From an uncultured Thalassotalea sp. (lineage in GTDB: Bacteria; Pseudomonadota; Gammaproteobacteria; Enterobacterales; Alteromonadaceae), in assembly GCA_947502355.1 (NCBI GenBank), contig CANMZP010000013.1, positions 1 to 64,000 of the forward strand: a stretch of 64,000 nt of DNA, written 5' to 3'. Within the stretch, counting starts at the first letter, position 1. Each line of letters opens with the position of its first letter. The translations under genes and the position numbers were made by a program. The notes beneath the pieces were generated by a model, which saw nothing but the letters and a program-made list of their open reading frames with translations, ran no database searches and was not told where the DNA came from. This document shows, one piece after another, positions 37,386-46,926 of the stretch.

Positions 37386-38398
37386 TATGCGCTCAATTCA
37401 CCCTTTAGGTTTTTAACCATTAATGCTCTGATTTGTTCGGTGTTAAGTTCTTTACTTAACAAGTAATGTAACTTGGTTAACGTTGCTTCCAACGTCATGT
37501 CCAGTCCGCTAATAACACCACATTGGCTCAGAGCATTGCCCGTTGCATAACCACCCATATTAACTTTACCTTTTACACACTGAGTGCAATTAACAATGAT
37601 AATGCCGCGATCAGTTGCTTCTTTTAACAAACAGAGTAACTCATCATTTTGTGGCGCATTTCCCACCCCATAACTCAATAAAATCAATGCCTTTACAGGT
37701 TGTTGCAATACATTGCTGATAAGTTTTGGTGAAATACCTGGGTAAAGGTGGACCACACCAACAGGCTGTTCGCTGATATTACTGACCGTTAGGTGATTGT
37801 CATAATTTGTGGCTATAGAACCGGCAATGACTTTAATGTTAATACCCGCTTCAAGTAATGGCGGCATATTAGGAGAAGCAAAGGCATCAAAACCGTCAGC
37901 ATAAGCTTTAATACAGCGGTTACCACGAAATAAGTTGTTATTAAAAAATAAGCCCACTTCATTAATCGGAAAATTAGCGGCTATGTATAACGAGTTTAAC
38001 AGGTTTTCTTGGCCATCACTGCGCAATTGGGTTAGCGGGATTTGCGAACCCGTTACGATCACAGGCTTACTTAAATCTTCAAGCATAAAAGATAACGCCG
38101 AGCTGGTATACGCCATGGTATCTGTGCCGTGGAGTACAACAAACCCATCGTATTCGTTATAATTTGCTTTAATATCATCCGCAATACGTTGCCAATCACT
38201 TGGGGTCATGTTGGATGAATCGATAAGGGGATCGTATTCATTAATGGTAAAAGAGGGCATTTCAACACGATGAAAGTCTGGCATCTTAGCGATGGAATCG
38301 GTTAAATGACTTTTAACGGGCACATAACCTTGTTCACTTGGTTTCATGCCGATGGTGCCGCCAGTATATGCGACGTAGATTTTCTTTTGTTTGTTCAT
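37385..38398 (-). CDS. ansA: Type I (cytoplasmic) L-asparaginase
   Basis: A 337-residue asparaginase close to E. coli AnsA (338), converting asparagine to aspartate and ammonia. Both threonine motifs are present: VAYTGGTIGMKPS at the N terminus and VVLHGTDTMAYTSSALSFML near residue 85, and there is no signal peptide, as expected of the low-affinity cytoplasmic enzyme. It lies downstream of sppA on the minus strand, the same pairing as sppA-ansA in E. coli, but a terminator-like hairpin stands between them. Confidence 0.95.
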   Translation of the reverse strand: MNKQKKIYVAYTGGTIGMKPSEQGYVPVKSHLTDSIAKMPDFHRVEMPSFTINEYDPLIDSSNMTPSDWQRIADDIKANYNEYDGFVVLHGTDTMAYTSSALSFMLEDLSKPVIVTGSQIPLTQLRSDGQENLLNSLYIAANFPINEVGLFFNNNLFRGNRCIKAYADGFDAFASPNMPPLLEAGINIKVIAGSIATNYDNHLTVSNISEQPVGVVHLYPGISPKLISNVLQQPVKALILLSYGVGNAPQNDELLCLLKEATDRGIIIVNCTQCVKGKVNMGGYATGNALSQCGVISGLDMTLEATLTKLHYLLSKELNTEQIRALMVKNLKGELSA

Positions 38399-38403
38399 GA
38401 TAT

Positions 38404-38437
38404 TAAAAAATAAAAAGGCCCCAATAAATTGAGGCCG
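38404..38437 (-). terminator. Hairpin between sppA and ansA
   Basis: On the minus strand CGGCCTCAAT-TTATTGGGGCC is followed by TTTTTATTTTTT. It lies 30 bp after the sppA stop and ends only a few bases before the ansA start, so it could act as an attenuator as well as a terminator. Confidence 0.75.
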
Positions 38438-38464
38438 ATAATAACATGAGTTATCGGTTTTAAG

Positions 38465-40336
38465 TTAGTTCATTTCACAGCTTAAACAGAAAGAATAGAT
38501 ACCTTGTGGGTCGTTTAATTCTTGTACCGCTTCAAACTCATTTATTACACGCTTAATAAGTTTGGTCAGTGCAGGGCTGTCATTAACTTGACTATTTATT
38601 AAACCATCAGGAATAAATGCTTTTGAATTTTCAAGAATTTCTCGCAGTAACATGTCTTTTTCAGATAACTCTTTTTTGATGTAAATGGTGTCATAAACAT
38701 CTAAACCAGCGCGATCTGCAGCGGCGGCTATTGCGCCATCGAGGTTTCCTAGTTTATCAACTAAACCAAGCTCCTGTGCTTTAGCGCCTGTCCATACTCG
38801 ACCTTGAGCAATTTTATCAACCGCCTCCGGTGTCATATTACGGTTTTCAGCGACCAAAGTAATAAAATTTTTATAACCTCGATTAATACTTGCCTGAATA
38901 ATGTTACCTATATCGGGATTTAATTCACGAGATACACCCAATCCTGCAAGTTCGGTTGTGCCTACGCCATCGGTATGAATGCCCATTTTATCTAAAGCTT
39001 TTTCAAACGTCATAAACATACCGAAAATACCAATAGAGCCGGTAATGGTATTAGGTGATGCCCAAATCTCATTGGCAGGGGCTGAAATCCAGTAGCCACC
39101 AGATGCCGCATAGTTGGCCATTGAGGCAATAACCGGTTTTCCTGCTTGTTTAAGTAGTTCAATTTCTTGGCGGATGATTTCCGATGCATAAGCACTACCA
39201 CCAGGGCTATCAACACGTAAAACGACGGCTTTCACTTTGTCGTTCATCCGCGCTTTTCGAAGTAATTTCGCGGTAGAGTCGCCGCCAATTTTGCCTTCCT
39301 TTTGGTAGCCATCTAAAATGGTGCCTTTGGCAACGACTACTGCAACCTTATCGGTCATAGGATTAACATATGGGAAAGGGTTGCTGGTGGCTTTTAGGTA
39401 ATTCTTAAATGTAATGTGTTTATAAGATTGGCCTTTAGAGGATTTACCCACTTTATCAATCATGGCCAAGCGAATGTCTTCACGAGTGGCCAACTTATCG
39501 ACATAGCCATTATCAAGGGCATATTGAGCAAAACTGCCTTCAGCTTTGTTAAGCTTTTCTAGTAATACTTCGGCGGTTTCATCAAAGTTTACCAATTCAA
39601 AATTACGTTGCTTGGCAACATCCACTTTATAGCTTTCCCATAACTGTGCTAACCAAGCTCGATTCGCTTCTTTTGCTGGCTCGGACATGTCATCACGAAT
39701 GTAAGGCTCTACGGCACTTTTGTATGTGCCCACTTTAAAAATGTGCTGGGAAATGTTCAGTTTATCCAAGGCCGATTTAAAATAGGTTCTAAAACGACCA
39801 TAACCTTCAAGGACAACCGCACCTTCTGGGTTTATCCAAACATGGTCCGCGTGGGCAGCCAAATAGTATTGGTCTTGGGTAAAATAATCGCCATAAGCAA
39901 TAACTTCTTTACCAGATTCTTTAAAGTCAACAATGGCTTGAGAAATAAGCTGTAAATGATGCAAACCAACGCGTTGCAGTTTTTGTGGGTAAAGCACCAG
40001 TGCGGTAATGCGATCATCATCTTTAGCTTTGCTGATAACGTCGGTAATGTCCGTGATCAGGATCTCAGGTTTTTCATTTTCCTGATCAAACATCTCATTC
40101 ATGATCAATTCAGATGTTTCGATTGCCGTTTTTTGTTCAACCACATCCCCTTTAAGGTTTAAAAATAGGGCGGCAGACTCAGGGACAACAACTTTGTCGC
40201 TATCATCCGTTAGGGCTACAAAAATGATGCCAAGAAATAGAAAAAAGATCACATTCAAAAGCAACTTTCGAGTGGTATTGATTGCATTCCATAAAAAGCG
40301 GAATACTTTTTTAATTATGCTAGGTTTTTCAGACAT
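38465..40336 (-). CDS. sppA: Signal peptide peptidase SppA, 67-kDa type
   Basis: A 623-residue SppA of the long two-domain form, a membrane-bound serine protease that degrades cleaved signal peptides. An N-terminal helix (residues 20-42) anchors it. The lysine base is in the first domain (FKVGTYKSAVEPYIRDDMS) and the nucleophile serine in the second (ANYAASGGYWISAPANEIWA), with LRVDSPGGSAYASEIIR preceding it, as in the tandem E. coli enzyme of 618 residues. It lies upstream of ansA. Confidence 0.95.
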   Translation of the reverse strand: MSEKPSIIKKVFRFLWNAINTTRKLLLNVIFFLFLGIIFVALTDDSDKVVVPESAALFLNLKGDVVEQKTAIETSELIMNEMFDQENEKPEILITDITDVISKAKDDDRITALVLYPQKLQRVGLHHLQLISQAIVDFKESGKEVIAYGDYFTQDQYYLAAHADHVWINPEGAVVLEGYGRFRTYFKSALDKLNISQHIFKVGTYKSAVEPYIRDDMSEPAKEANRAWLAQLWESYKVDVAKQRNFELVNFDETAEVLLEKLNKAEGSFAQYALDNGYVDKLATREDIRLAMIDKVGKSSKGQSYKHITFKNYLKATSNPFPYVNPMTDKVAVVVAKGTILDGYQKEGKIGGDSTAKLLRKARMNDKVKAVVLRVDSPGGSAYASEIIRQEIELLKQAGKPVIASMANYAASGGYWISAPANEIWASPNTITGSIGIFGMFMTFEKALDKMGIHTDGVGTTELAGLGVSRELNPDIGNIIQASINRGYKNFITLVAENRNMTPEAVDKIAQGRVWTGAKAQELGLVDKLGNLDGAIAAAADRAGLDVYDTIYIKKELSEKDMLLREILENSKAFIPDGLINSQVNDSPALTKLIKRVINEFEAVQELNDPQGIYSFCLSCEMN

Positions 40337-40563
40337 ATATCCTCACGTCTTTAGTAGTACTTATTTTATATTACCTTGCTTAAATGAAAATTTCTCGTGC
40401 AAATGCCAATATTAAAGTTTTATTACAATTTAATTTTTTGTATTTGCCACGATTGATGAAAACAGTATGAAATAAAATATGAGCTACACTGTTCTATGTA
40501 GATTCTTAAATAATAGATTCTTAAATCCTTAAATAGGATACAGAAAATGGAGTTTTTAATATT

Positions 40564-41226
40564 ATGTTCGGCTTTTTTCTTAAACTAGATTTTATCCCTG
40601 CATTATTAATCCGGGTGTTTTTAGCACCTGTTTTTATTATCGCAGGTTATAACAAAATGCAATTTGGTAATGAGGATTTGCCCTTAAGTGAGCAGTTATT
40701 GGCAGATCAGAGTATTATTGATTGGTTCGGAAATACCGAGTGGGGGTTAGGTTTACCCTTTCCAGATATTCTTGCTAACTTGGCGGCTTGGACGGAATTT
40801 TTTGGCGGTTGGTTTTTATTGATTGGATTCGCGGTAAGATTAACAAGCATACCGCTAATGGTGACCATGTTTGTTGCGGCAACCAGTGTTCACTTAGACA
40901 ACGGTTGGTATGCGATCACGCCAACTAATCCGGATACCAGCTCTGCAAACGTGGCAAGTTGGCTCGGGTATGAACCTGCAACTGAAAGCTTGGCCAATAG
41001 CGAGAAGGCGAGTGTCCGTTTGGACAAAATACGGGAGATAATTGACGAGAATGGCAATCCCGAGTGGCTGTATGAAACCGGCAATGTGGTGTTGTTAAAT
41101 AACGGCATTGAATTTGCCGCAACCTATTTTATTATGCTTATGGCCTTGTTCTTTATTGGTGCAGGTCAGGTTTTTAGTATTGATTATTGGTTGTTCGTTC
41201 CATCCAAACCCGATAAAAAGACGTAA
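40564..41226 (+). CDS. DoxX family membrane protein with extracytoplasmic insertion
   Basis: A 220-residue DoxX-type protein with four membrane helices (for example PALLIRVFLAPVFIIAGYNKM and LAAWTEFFGGWFLLIGFAVRL). A hydrophilic insertion of about 60 residues (roughly 125-185) separates helices 3 and 4, after the conserved SVHLDNGWYAITP. Family roles range from thiosulfate:quinone oxidoreductase to parts of redox complexes; some relatives with this layout are annotated as HvfX-type proteins next to copper-binding peptides, but no such peptide genes are seen here. It begins a run of five same-strand genes with small-enzyme character. Confidence 0.8.
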   Translation: MFGFFLKLDFIPALLIRVFLAPVFIIAGYNKMQFGNEDLPLSEQLLADQSIIDWFGNTEWGLGLPFPDILANLAAWTEFFGGWFLLIGFAVRLTSIPLMVTMFVAATSVHLDNGWYAITPTNPDTSSANVASWLGYEPATESLANSEKASVRLDKIREIIDENGNPEWLYETGNVVLLNNGIEFAATYFIMLMALFFIGAGQVFSIDYWLFVPSKPDKKT

Positions 41227-41297
41227 AAGCAACTATTCAGTATTGGCTAAACTGTGTTAATTTATCATTAACACAGTTTACTTATTTTAATAACAAG

Positions 41298-41846
41298 ATG
41301 TCATTTTATAATTTTTTAACCACCCGCCATTCCAATGGCCATTTACAAGCGCCTGCACCAAATCAATTCGAATTGGACAGTATTTTACAATCTGCTATGA
41401 CCGTGCCAGATCATGGTGGTCTATTACCTTTTCGCTGTACGGTAATTCAAGGGGAAGCATTAGATAAACTAACCCAAGTCTTTGTTGATGCCATAAAAGC
41501 CAATACCAATGATGAATGTAAGTTAGCTAAGGCCGCAAAAATGGCCTATCGAGCACCACTTATAATTATGGTTTCCACCAACTATAAAGAACACCCCAAA
41601 GTCCCTTTTAATGAACAACTTATTACCGCAGGCTGTGCGGTATATGCAATGCAAATGGCTTGTGTTTCGTTAGGGTTTCAAGGCATGTGGCGTACGGGAG
41701 ATGTTTGCACCTCTGGGATCCTAAAGGAGAAATTAAACGTGTCGGATAACAATGACGTTGTTGGTTTTTTATATATCGGTACTGAAAGCAAAATATTACC
41801 TGCCAAAAAACGCAAACACTTTTCCCAAGTTACCGAATTTTTATAA
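41298..41846 (+). CDS. YdjA-type nitroreductase
   Basis: A 182-residue nitroreductase-family flavoprotein of the small YdjA type. The FMN-phosphate motif is represented by LTTRHSNGHLQAP, with VPDHGGLLPFRCTVI, and AVYAMQMACVSLGFQGMWRTG in the second half. YdjA-like proteins are minimal nitroreductases lacking much of the dimer lid; their natural substrate is not known. It lies 71 bp after the DoxX gene. Confidence 0.88.
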   Translation: MSFYNFLTTRHSNGHLQAPAPNQFELDSILQSAMTVPDHGGLLPFRCTVIQGEALDKLTQVFVDAIKANTNDECKLAKAAKMAYRAPLIIMVSTNYKEHPKVPFNEQLITAGCAVYAMQMACVSLGFQGMWRTGDVCTSGILKEKLNVSDNNDVVGFLYIGTESKILPAKKRKHFSQVTEFL

Positions 41847-41862
41847 AGAAAAGGTCGCGGTT

Positions 41863-42606
41863 ATGTTCAATCAAGTGTTATCCATACCCTTGTTACCGGT
41901 TTTGTATTTACAGGGAAAACAATTAAAAAATCGCATTCCAGAAATGCCAGAGGCCGTTGGTAAACGAATAGGTGTAACTGGGGTTGGCAAACCATTGCGC
42001 GTGCTAGTCTTGGGGGATTCTGCCGCTGCAGGCGTCGGGGTTAAAAACATTGAACAAAGTTTATTGGGCTTTTTGATTGAACATTTGCAAGATGACTACC
42101 AGTTGCATTGGCAGTTGCATGCCAAATCTGGCGCTAAAACTCAGCAAACATTGAACAGTTTAAACGCGCTTAAAGGAAAACAATTTGATGTCATTATTAC
42201 CTCGTTGGGGGTAAATGATATGACCCACGGTGTAAAAAGAAAACGCTGGCTTGCCTCAATGAGCAACTTGATTGACCAACTTACTGAGCAGTGTAAACCC
42301 ACATTAATTATTACTAGCAGCTTGCCTCCTATTGGTAAATTCCCAGCCATTCCATTTCCCCTTAATTGGTATTTAGGCGGTCAGGCTTCATATTTTAACC
42401 AAGGATTAGAAACCCAATTTACGCATCATCAACACATACAGTACTTATCGTTAGCTCTTGATAGTCAGCAACATAACAAAATGCCCCAAGATTACTTGGC
42501 CAGTGACGGCTTCCATCCCGGTAAAAAAGTTTATCAATTATGGGCGGCAGAGGCCGTACGCTTGATCAGAAAAAGCTATGCAAAAGAAAACGTTCATTCA
42601 AAATAG
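41863..42606 (+). CDS. SGNH/GDSL-type hydrolase
   Basis: A 247-residue SGNH hydrolase: block I VLVLGDSAAAGVGV with the nucleophile serine, block III SLGVNDMTHGV, and block V SDGFHPGKKVY with catalytic aspartate and histidine. Family members are esterases or lipases. The N terminus (MFNQVLSIPLLPVLYLQGKQ) may be a membrane-associating helix, but there is no clear cleavage site. I start at the ATG at 41863; the frame is open further upstream inside the nitroreductase gene, which is not credible. The GFA gene follows after 6 bp. Confidence 0.87.
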   Translation: MFNQVLSIPLLPVLYLQGKQLKNRIPEMPEAVGKRIGVTGVGKPLRVLVLGDSAAAGVGVKNIEQSLLGFLIEHLQDDYQLHWQLHAKSGAKTQQTLNSLNALKGKQFDVIITSLGVNDMTHGVKRKRWLASMSNLIDQLTEQCKPTLIITSSLPPIGKFPAIPFPLNWYLGGQASYFNQGLETQFTHHQHIQYLSLALDSQQHNKMPQDYLASDGFHPGKKVYQLWAAEAVRLIRKSYAKENVHSK

Positions 42607-42612
42607 GAGTTT

Positions 42613-43005
42613 ATGATGATAAAAGGTTCTTGTTTATGTGGGGCAATTACCATAAAACTTGCCCAAATTGTTGGTAACAGTGATGCTTGTCATTGCCGTG
42701 AATGTCGAAAATGGACTGGGCATTTTCTTGCCAGCGTAGATGTAAAACGTGAAGCCATAAGCATAATAGGTGAAGAACATCTAAACTGGTACCAATCCTC
42801 AGAAAAAGTCCGTCGAGGATTTTGCCGACATTGTGGATCTTCATTATTGTTTGATCCTCTTGATAAAAAAAAGCACGACTGGTTAGCCATTGCGTTAGGT
42901 TGCTTTGATGGCGATACCGGCATTACATTAGAAAAACATATTTTTGTAGCCGAAAAAGGTGACTATTACCAAATAAGTGATAATTTACCTCAACGCCAAC
43001 AATAA
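42613..43005 (+). CDS. GFA family protein (glutathione-dependent formaldehyde-activating fold)
   Basis: A 130-residue zinc-binding GFA-fold protein. All expected cysteines are visible: SCLCGAITI, DACHCRECRKWTG and GFCRHCGSSLLFDP. The family includes glutathione-dependent formaldehyde-activating enzyme, but most members are of unknown function. An AGGAG box precedes two adjacent ATGs (42613 and 42616), either of which may serve. It lies 6 bp after the SGNH gene and 13 bp before the VOC gene. Confidence 0.88.
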   Translation: MMIKGSCLCGAITIKLAQIVGNSDACHCRECRKWTGHFLASVDVKREAISIIGEEHLNWYQSSEKVRRGFCRHCGSSLLFDPLDKKKHDWLAIALGCFDGDTGITLEKHIFVAEKGDYYQISDNLPQRQQ

Positions 43006-43018
43006 ATAGGAGTGAGTG

Positions 43019-43390
43019 ATGAGTTTAGGCACTTTTTCAATGAGTTTAGCCGTAAAGGATATTCAAAAATCGAAACAATTTTACCTAGATTTGGGTTTTA
43101 ACATTATTGGTGGTGATGAAACACAAAACTGGCTCATTTTAAAAAACGGTGAAACAACCCTCGGCTTGTTTTCGGGCATGTTTAATAACAACATGCTGAC
43201 GTTTAACCCTGGTTGGGATAAGAACTGCAAAAAGTTAAAATCATTCCCTGACATCAGAGAATTGGTAGCACAGTATAAAGAAGCTGGCATCGAAGTAAGC
43301 GATGAATCGTTTGCATCAGAAAGTGGACCTGGTAGTTTTACCGTTAAGGATCCCGACGGCAATATCATTTTGTTTGACCAACATGTTTAA
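43019..43390 (+). CDS. VOC family (glyoxalase-like) protein
   Basis: A 123-residue single VOC/glyoxalase-fold protein with two beta-alpha-beta modules (GTFSMSLAVKDIQKSKQFYLDLGF and GPGSFTVKDPDGNIILFDQH). Proteins of this size are lyases, dioxygenases or resistance proteins, or are of unknown function. The ATG at 43019 has AGGAG six bases upstream; the GTG directly before it is less likely. It is the last gene of the run beginning with the DoxX gene. Confidence 0.85.
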   Translation: MSLGTFSMSLAVKDIQKSKQFYLDLGFNIIGGDETQNWLILKNGETTLGLFSGMFNNNMLTFNPGWDKNCKKLKSFPDIRELVAQYKEAGIEVSDESFASESGPGSFTVKDPDGNIILFDQHV

Positions 43391-43678
43391 CAGCATTTAT
43401 TTAAGCCAATGTGTGTCGTAAAAATCATAACCTGTTGTGTCGAATCCATTAGCTTATTTGAATTTACTCACAGGGGGCACTTATGGTGTTTATACTGACG
43501 TAATTATCGCCATTTGGATGCCATAGAACATTTTAAAGCAAATGCGCATGATTTGATTGTTCAAAAAGTCAGTAGCAGGGCAGTTATCTTACATGCAAGT
43601 CGATAATTTTATTTACTACGTTTAAAAAACAGCCCCTGTAACACATCACAACCGACTTTTTCATTAAGCTTTTTGTCA
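43391..43678. other. Intergenic region, nothing recognised
   Basis: 288 bp between convergent genes. A dyad-like AAGCTTTTTGTCATTAAGCTT sits at the 3' end of the minus-strand gene. No other structure was found. Confidence 0.4.
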
Positions 43679-44791
43679 TTAAGCTTCGTCCATTAAAGCG
43701 CAAGGGGTTAATGTATTCTCTTCAAAAAGGATTTTTGCTTCCTCAATGAGCAATTGCTGAGTTTGTTGTTCACCATATTCGTCCATCAAAGTTAACCACC
43801 GCCTCATCAATCTTTCATCTTGGGTGATCATGTCCATAATTTGCTGTGCTTTATCATTTGCTGGGGCCTTGATATTCGATTTTAGACGCTCTAATTCTGT
43901 AAGAGAATCGTCATCCTGTAAAATACGATAAGCATTCTTTTGCAAGGTTAACCCAACTAACTGAGTGATAGAAACATGACTACGCTTTGCAAGTTCTTTA
44001 CCCAAGGATAAACATGCGATAACTTTCTCTCGATTTTCTGTACCTGAATGACACCATTTGGTTATAGGTAAGTAAGATGGGCCGTTACTTATGGCTTTGG
44101 TAAAGCCGGCAAGGGCATTTTCATTGAAATGATTGTATTGTGATGCGCTTAACGCTTGGGCATAAAGTAACGCTTGTTCGCCTATTCTTTCATTAAAGTA
44201 TGCAGAATTTGAGAGCTCATTAATCGATTCAATAACAGCTTCGTGGTTTTGTAATTGAGCATGAGCGATGGCCTTATAAAACCAAATAGCCCCATTGTTT
44301 CTATCCTGCTGAGCGATTTTATTAAGATAGTCAGTGGAACAGCGTTGAGTGTTTTCCGATGAACATAAAGCCATACCCGATAGCGCTGCAATGGGTGTTG
44401 GGCTGGCATTTTCAATAAAGTCTCGCAACGCATAACGGGCTTTATCACCATCTAAAGAATTGAATAATGCGAAATATAGTTTGTCGTCGTTATTATCTGA
44501 ACTCGAAAGTAAATCAATAAATTGTTGTGCCTTAAAACGATAAGTTTTTGGATCAAACGAAAGAGGAGAGAAGCAATTTGGTTTGTTTGCAATAGTTTTT
44601 GTCGTTTGAATGGAGTGATCCATATCATCGGTTGACTCTTCAACAAAGATTGACGATTTTGTTGATGCTCTGTGGTGCGTTGTATTTTCTTGAATTTGTT
44701 GGTTAGGCGTTTGAACGGTAACGACTGACCCCTTAAAATAAAAAAATAGGATCCCAGACAAAAAGAGTAATGCAAAAATATTCTTTTTCAT
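43679..44791 (-). CDS. Unrecognised membrane-anchored helical-repeat protein
   Basis: A 370-residue protein that I do not recognise. Residues 4-21 form a hydrophobic anchor or signal (NIFALLFLSGILFFYFKG), residues 25-75 are polar and probably disordered, and the rest is alpha-helical with a TPR- or Sel1-like rhythm (GAIWFYKAIAHAQLQNHEAVIE, ALLYAQALSASQYNHFNENALAGF). Six cysteines lie in the mature part. It is probably envelope-facing and isolated by long intergenic regions on both sides. A catalytic role is not apparent; protein-protein contact is the likely function of such repeats. Confidence 0.65.
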   Translation of the reverse strand: MKKNIFALLFLSGILFFYFKGSVVTVQTPNQQIQENTTHHRASTKSSIFVEESTDDMDHSIQTTKTIANKPNCFSPLSFDPKTYRFKAQQFIDLLSSSDNNDDKLYFALFNSLDGDKARYALRDFIENASPTPIAALSGMALCSSENTQRCSTDYLNKIAQQDRNNGAIWFYKAIAHAQLQNHEAVIESINELSNSAYFNERIGEQALLYAQALSASQYNHFNENALAGFTKAISNGPSYLPITKWCHSGTENREKVIACLSLGKELAKRSHVSITQLVGLTLQKNAYRILQDDDSLTELERLKSNIKAPANDKAQQIMDMITQDERLMRRWLTLMDEYGEQQTQQLLIEEAKILFEENTLTPCALMDEA

Positions 44792-45250
44792 AAAAACTTC
44801 CTTGTTAAAACATTTGGTGAACGAAAATAATGAGCATATATTAATTCGATGTTGTTTTTCAGCACATAGAGAACAAAAGATACAATTGCCATTAACTGCA
44901 TCAAAATAGCCTTTTCACCAAACAGCTCAAATCAAAGCAAGCGAACCAATGAATTTTCTATTTGATGTGCGTTGCCTAAAAAGAACATGCAAAATAGGAA
45001 AATCAGGAAAGAACATCATAAACCATGGCTGTTGTTGGCAACATAAACCGTAATTATTACTTATGCTAGATTCAGAAATCTGGTTGCTATAGCCTATATT
45101 TTCAATACCTTACGCTTCTTTTTATGATTGAGCAAGGTGGTTTTCCTTGATTGGTGTTGTATACATGACTAGATGGAATATTAGGTTTTTTATGGGCAAA
45201 AAAAAGCTGTCACAAAGGACAGCTTTAGTAATGTTCATGCTAAAGATTGT
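44792..45250. other. 459-bp intergenic region with asnS terminator
   Basis: No gene was found on either strand. It holds the promoter side of the minus-strand unrecognised gene and the asnS terminator near 45203-45230. It is otherwise AT-rich and unexplained. Confidence 0.5.
45202..45230 (-). terminator. asnS terminator
   Basis: On the minus strand TAAAGCTGTCC-TTTG-TGACAGCTTTTTTTT forms a stem with a T run, about 20 bp after the asnS stop. Confidence 0.85.
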
Positions 45251-46651
45251 TTAGAAGTCAGCGTTATTTGGTGTACGAGGGAATGGGATAACATCACGTA
45301 CGTTTTGCATGCCTGTTGCGTAAACAACCAAACGCTCAAAACCTAAACCAAAACCTGAGTGAGGCACTGTACCGTATTTACGTAAATCGCGGTACCAGCT
45401 GTAATCTTCTTTATCTAGACCCATTTCAGCAATACGCTCATCTAGTACTTCAATACGTTCTTCACGCTGAGCACCACCAATGATTTCACCAATACCTGGC
45501 GCTAATACGTCCATTGCGGCAACGGTTTTTCCGTCATCGTTTAGGCGCATGTAGAATGCTTTAATGTCTTTCGGGTAGTTTTGTAAAACAACAGGACCTT
45601 TTACATACTCTTCAGCAAGGAAACGCTCGTGTTCAGAGTTTAAGTCAACACCCCAAGATACTGGGTTTTCAAATTTCTTTCCGCAGTTTTGTAGAATTTC
45701 GATGGCATCGGTGTAATCCATGCGAACGAAGTCTGAGTCAACAACCGACTGTAAGCGATCGATAACGGTTTTATCAACACGTTGTTGGAAGAAAGCCATA
45801 TCGTCAGCGCGCTCTTCTAGAACGGCTTTAAATACATAACGTAGCATTTCTTCAGCAAGTGTTGCGGCATCGCCCAAATCAGCAAATGCAATTTCTGGCT
45901 CAACCATCCAGAACTCGGCAAGGTGACGAGATGTGTTTGAATTTTCCGCACGGAAAGTAGGACCGAACGTGTACACTTTTGACAATGCACATGCGTACGT
46001 TTCAACGTTTAACTGACCAGATACGGTTAAGAAGGTTTCTTTACCGAAAAAGTCTTGGTTAAAGTCTACTGCGCCTTTGTCATCACGTGGTAAGTTTTCT
46101 AAATCAAGTGTACTTACACGGAACATTTCACCAGCACCTTCGGTATCTGAACCGGTAATAAGTGGGGTGCTGATCCAAAAGTAACCTTTTTCATGGAAGA
46201 AGCGGTGAATCGCTTGCGCTAAACAGTTACGAACACGCGTTACGGCACCACCAATATTGGTACGAGCACGCAAGTGCGCTTGCTCACGTAAGAATTCAAT
46301 TGAGTGACGCTTTGCAGCCATTGGGTACGTATCTGGGTCTTCAACAAAACCAAGCACGTCAACATGTGTCGCCTGAATTTCGAAAGACTGACCTTTACCT
46401 TTAGATTCTACTAGCGTCCCCGTTACTGAAACAGATGCACCGGTAGTTAGCTTTAATACTTCATCTTGGTAATTATTAAGGTCACTAGGCACAACTGCTT
46501 GGATAGGATCAAAACATGATCCATCGTGGATGGCTAAAAAAGAGATACCGGCTTTGGAATCTCGACGGGTTCTTATCCAACCCTGAACAGTAACTGTTTC
46601 ACCAACAGCGGTTTTACCTGCTAGGACATCAGCAATAGTTGCAACTGACAT
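45251..46651 (-). CDS. asnS: Asparaginyl-tRNA synthetase
   Basis: A 466-residue AsnRS, the same length as the E. coli enzyme. Residues 1-100 are the OB-fold anticodon-binding domain ([25 protein letters not shown]), and the class II catalytic core follows, with motif 2 [21 protein letters not shown] and motif 3 [15 protein letters not shown]. The ATG at 46651 has a GAGG box seven bases upstream; the ATG four codons earlier lacks one. It is a single gene with its own terminator. Confidence 0.97.
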   Translation of the reverse strand: MSVATIADVLAGKTAVGETVTVQGWIRTRRDSKAGISFLAIHDGSCFDPIQAVVPSDLNNYQDEVLKLTTGASVSVTGTLVESKGKGQSFEIQATHVDVLGFVEDPDTYPMAAKRHSIEFLREQAHLRARTNIGGAVTRVRNCLAQAIHRFFHEKGYFWISTPLITGSDTEGAGEMFRVSTLDLENLPRDDKGAVDFNQDFFGKETFLTVSGQLNVETYACALSKVYTFGPTFRAENSNTSRHLAEFWMVEPEIAFADLGDAATLAEEMLRYVFKAVLEERADDMAFFQQRVDKTVIDRLQSVVDSDFVRMDYTDAIEILQNCGKKFENPVSWGVDLNSEHERFLAEEYVKGPVVLQNYPKDIKAFYMRLNDDGKTVAAMDVLAPGIGEIIGGAQREERIEVLDERIAEMGLDKEDYSWYRDLRKYGTVPHSGFGLGFERLVVYATGMQNVRDVIPFPRTPNNADF

Positions 46652-46876
46652 TATTGACCTCATTAATTAAAATAGTGTGTGTTTATCTTTGTAAGATTAA
46701 GGTTAGGTATATTACCTGCACCACAAATAGACTCAAGTAATTCTTACACTTAACCGCGAATTTTGTGCAATAAATTGATCAAAAAACCGCGATTGCACAA
46801 AAATTGATTCAATTTTATAACATGTAAGACGATAAGGGTAAAAATATTACGAATAAACGATAGATAGAAAAGCGTC

Positions 46877-46909
46877 AAAAAAGAGAGATTAAGTGGCTAA
46901 TCTCTCTAT
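46877..46909 (-). terminator. bioA terminator
   Basis: On the minus strand AGAGAGATT-AGCCACTT-AATCTCTCT is followed by TTTTTT, 18 bp after the bioA stop. Confidence 0.85.
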
Positions 46910-46926
46910 GTATTTCAAAATAAATG

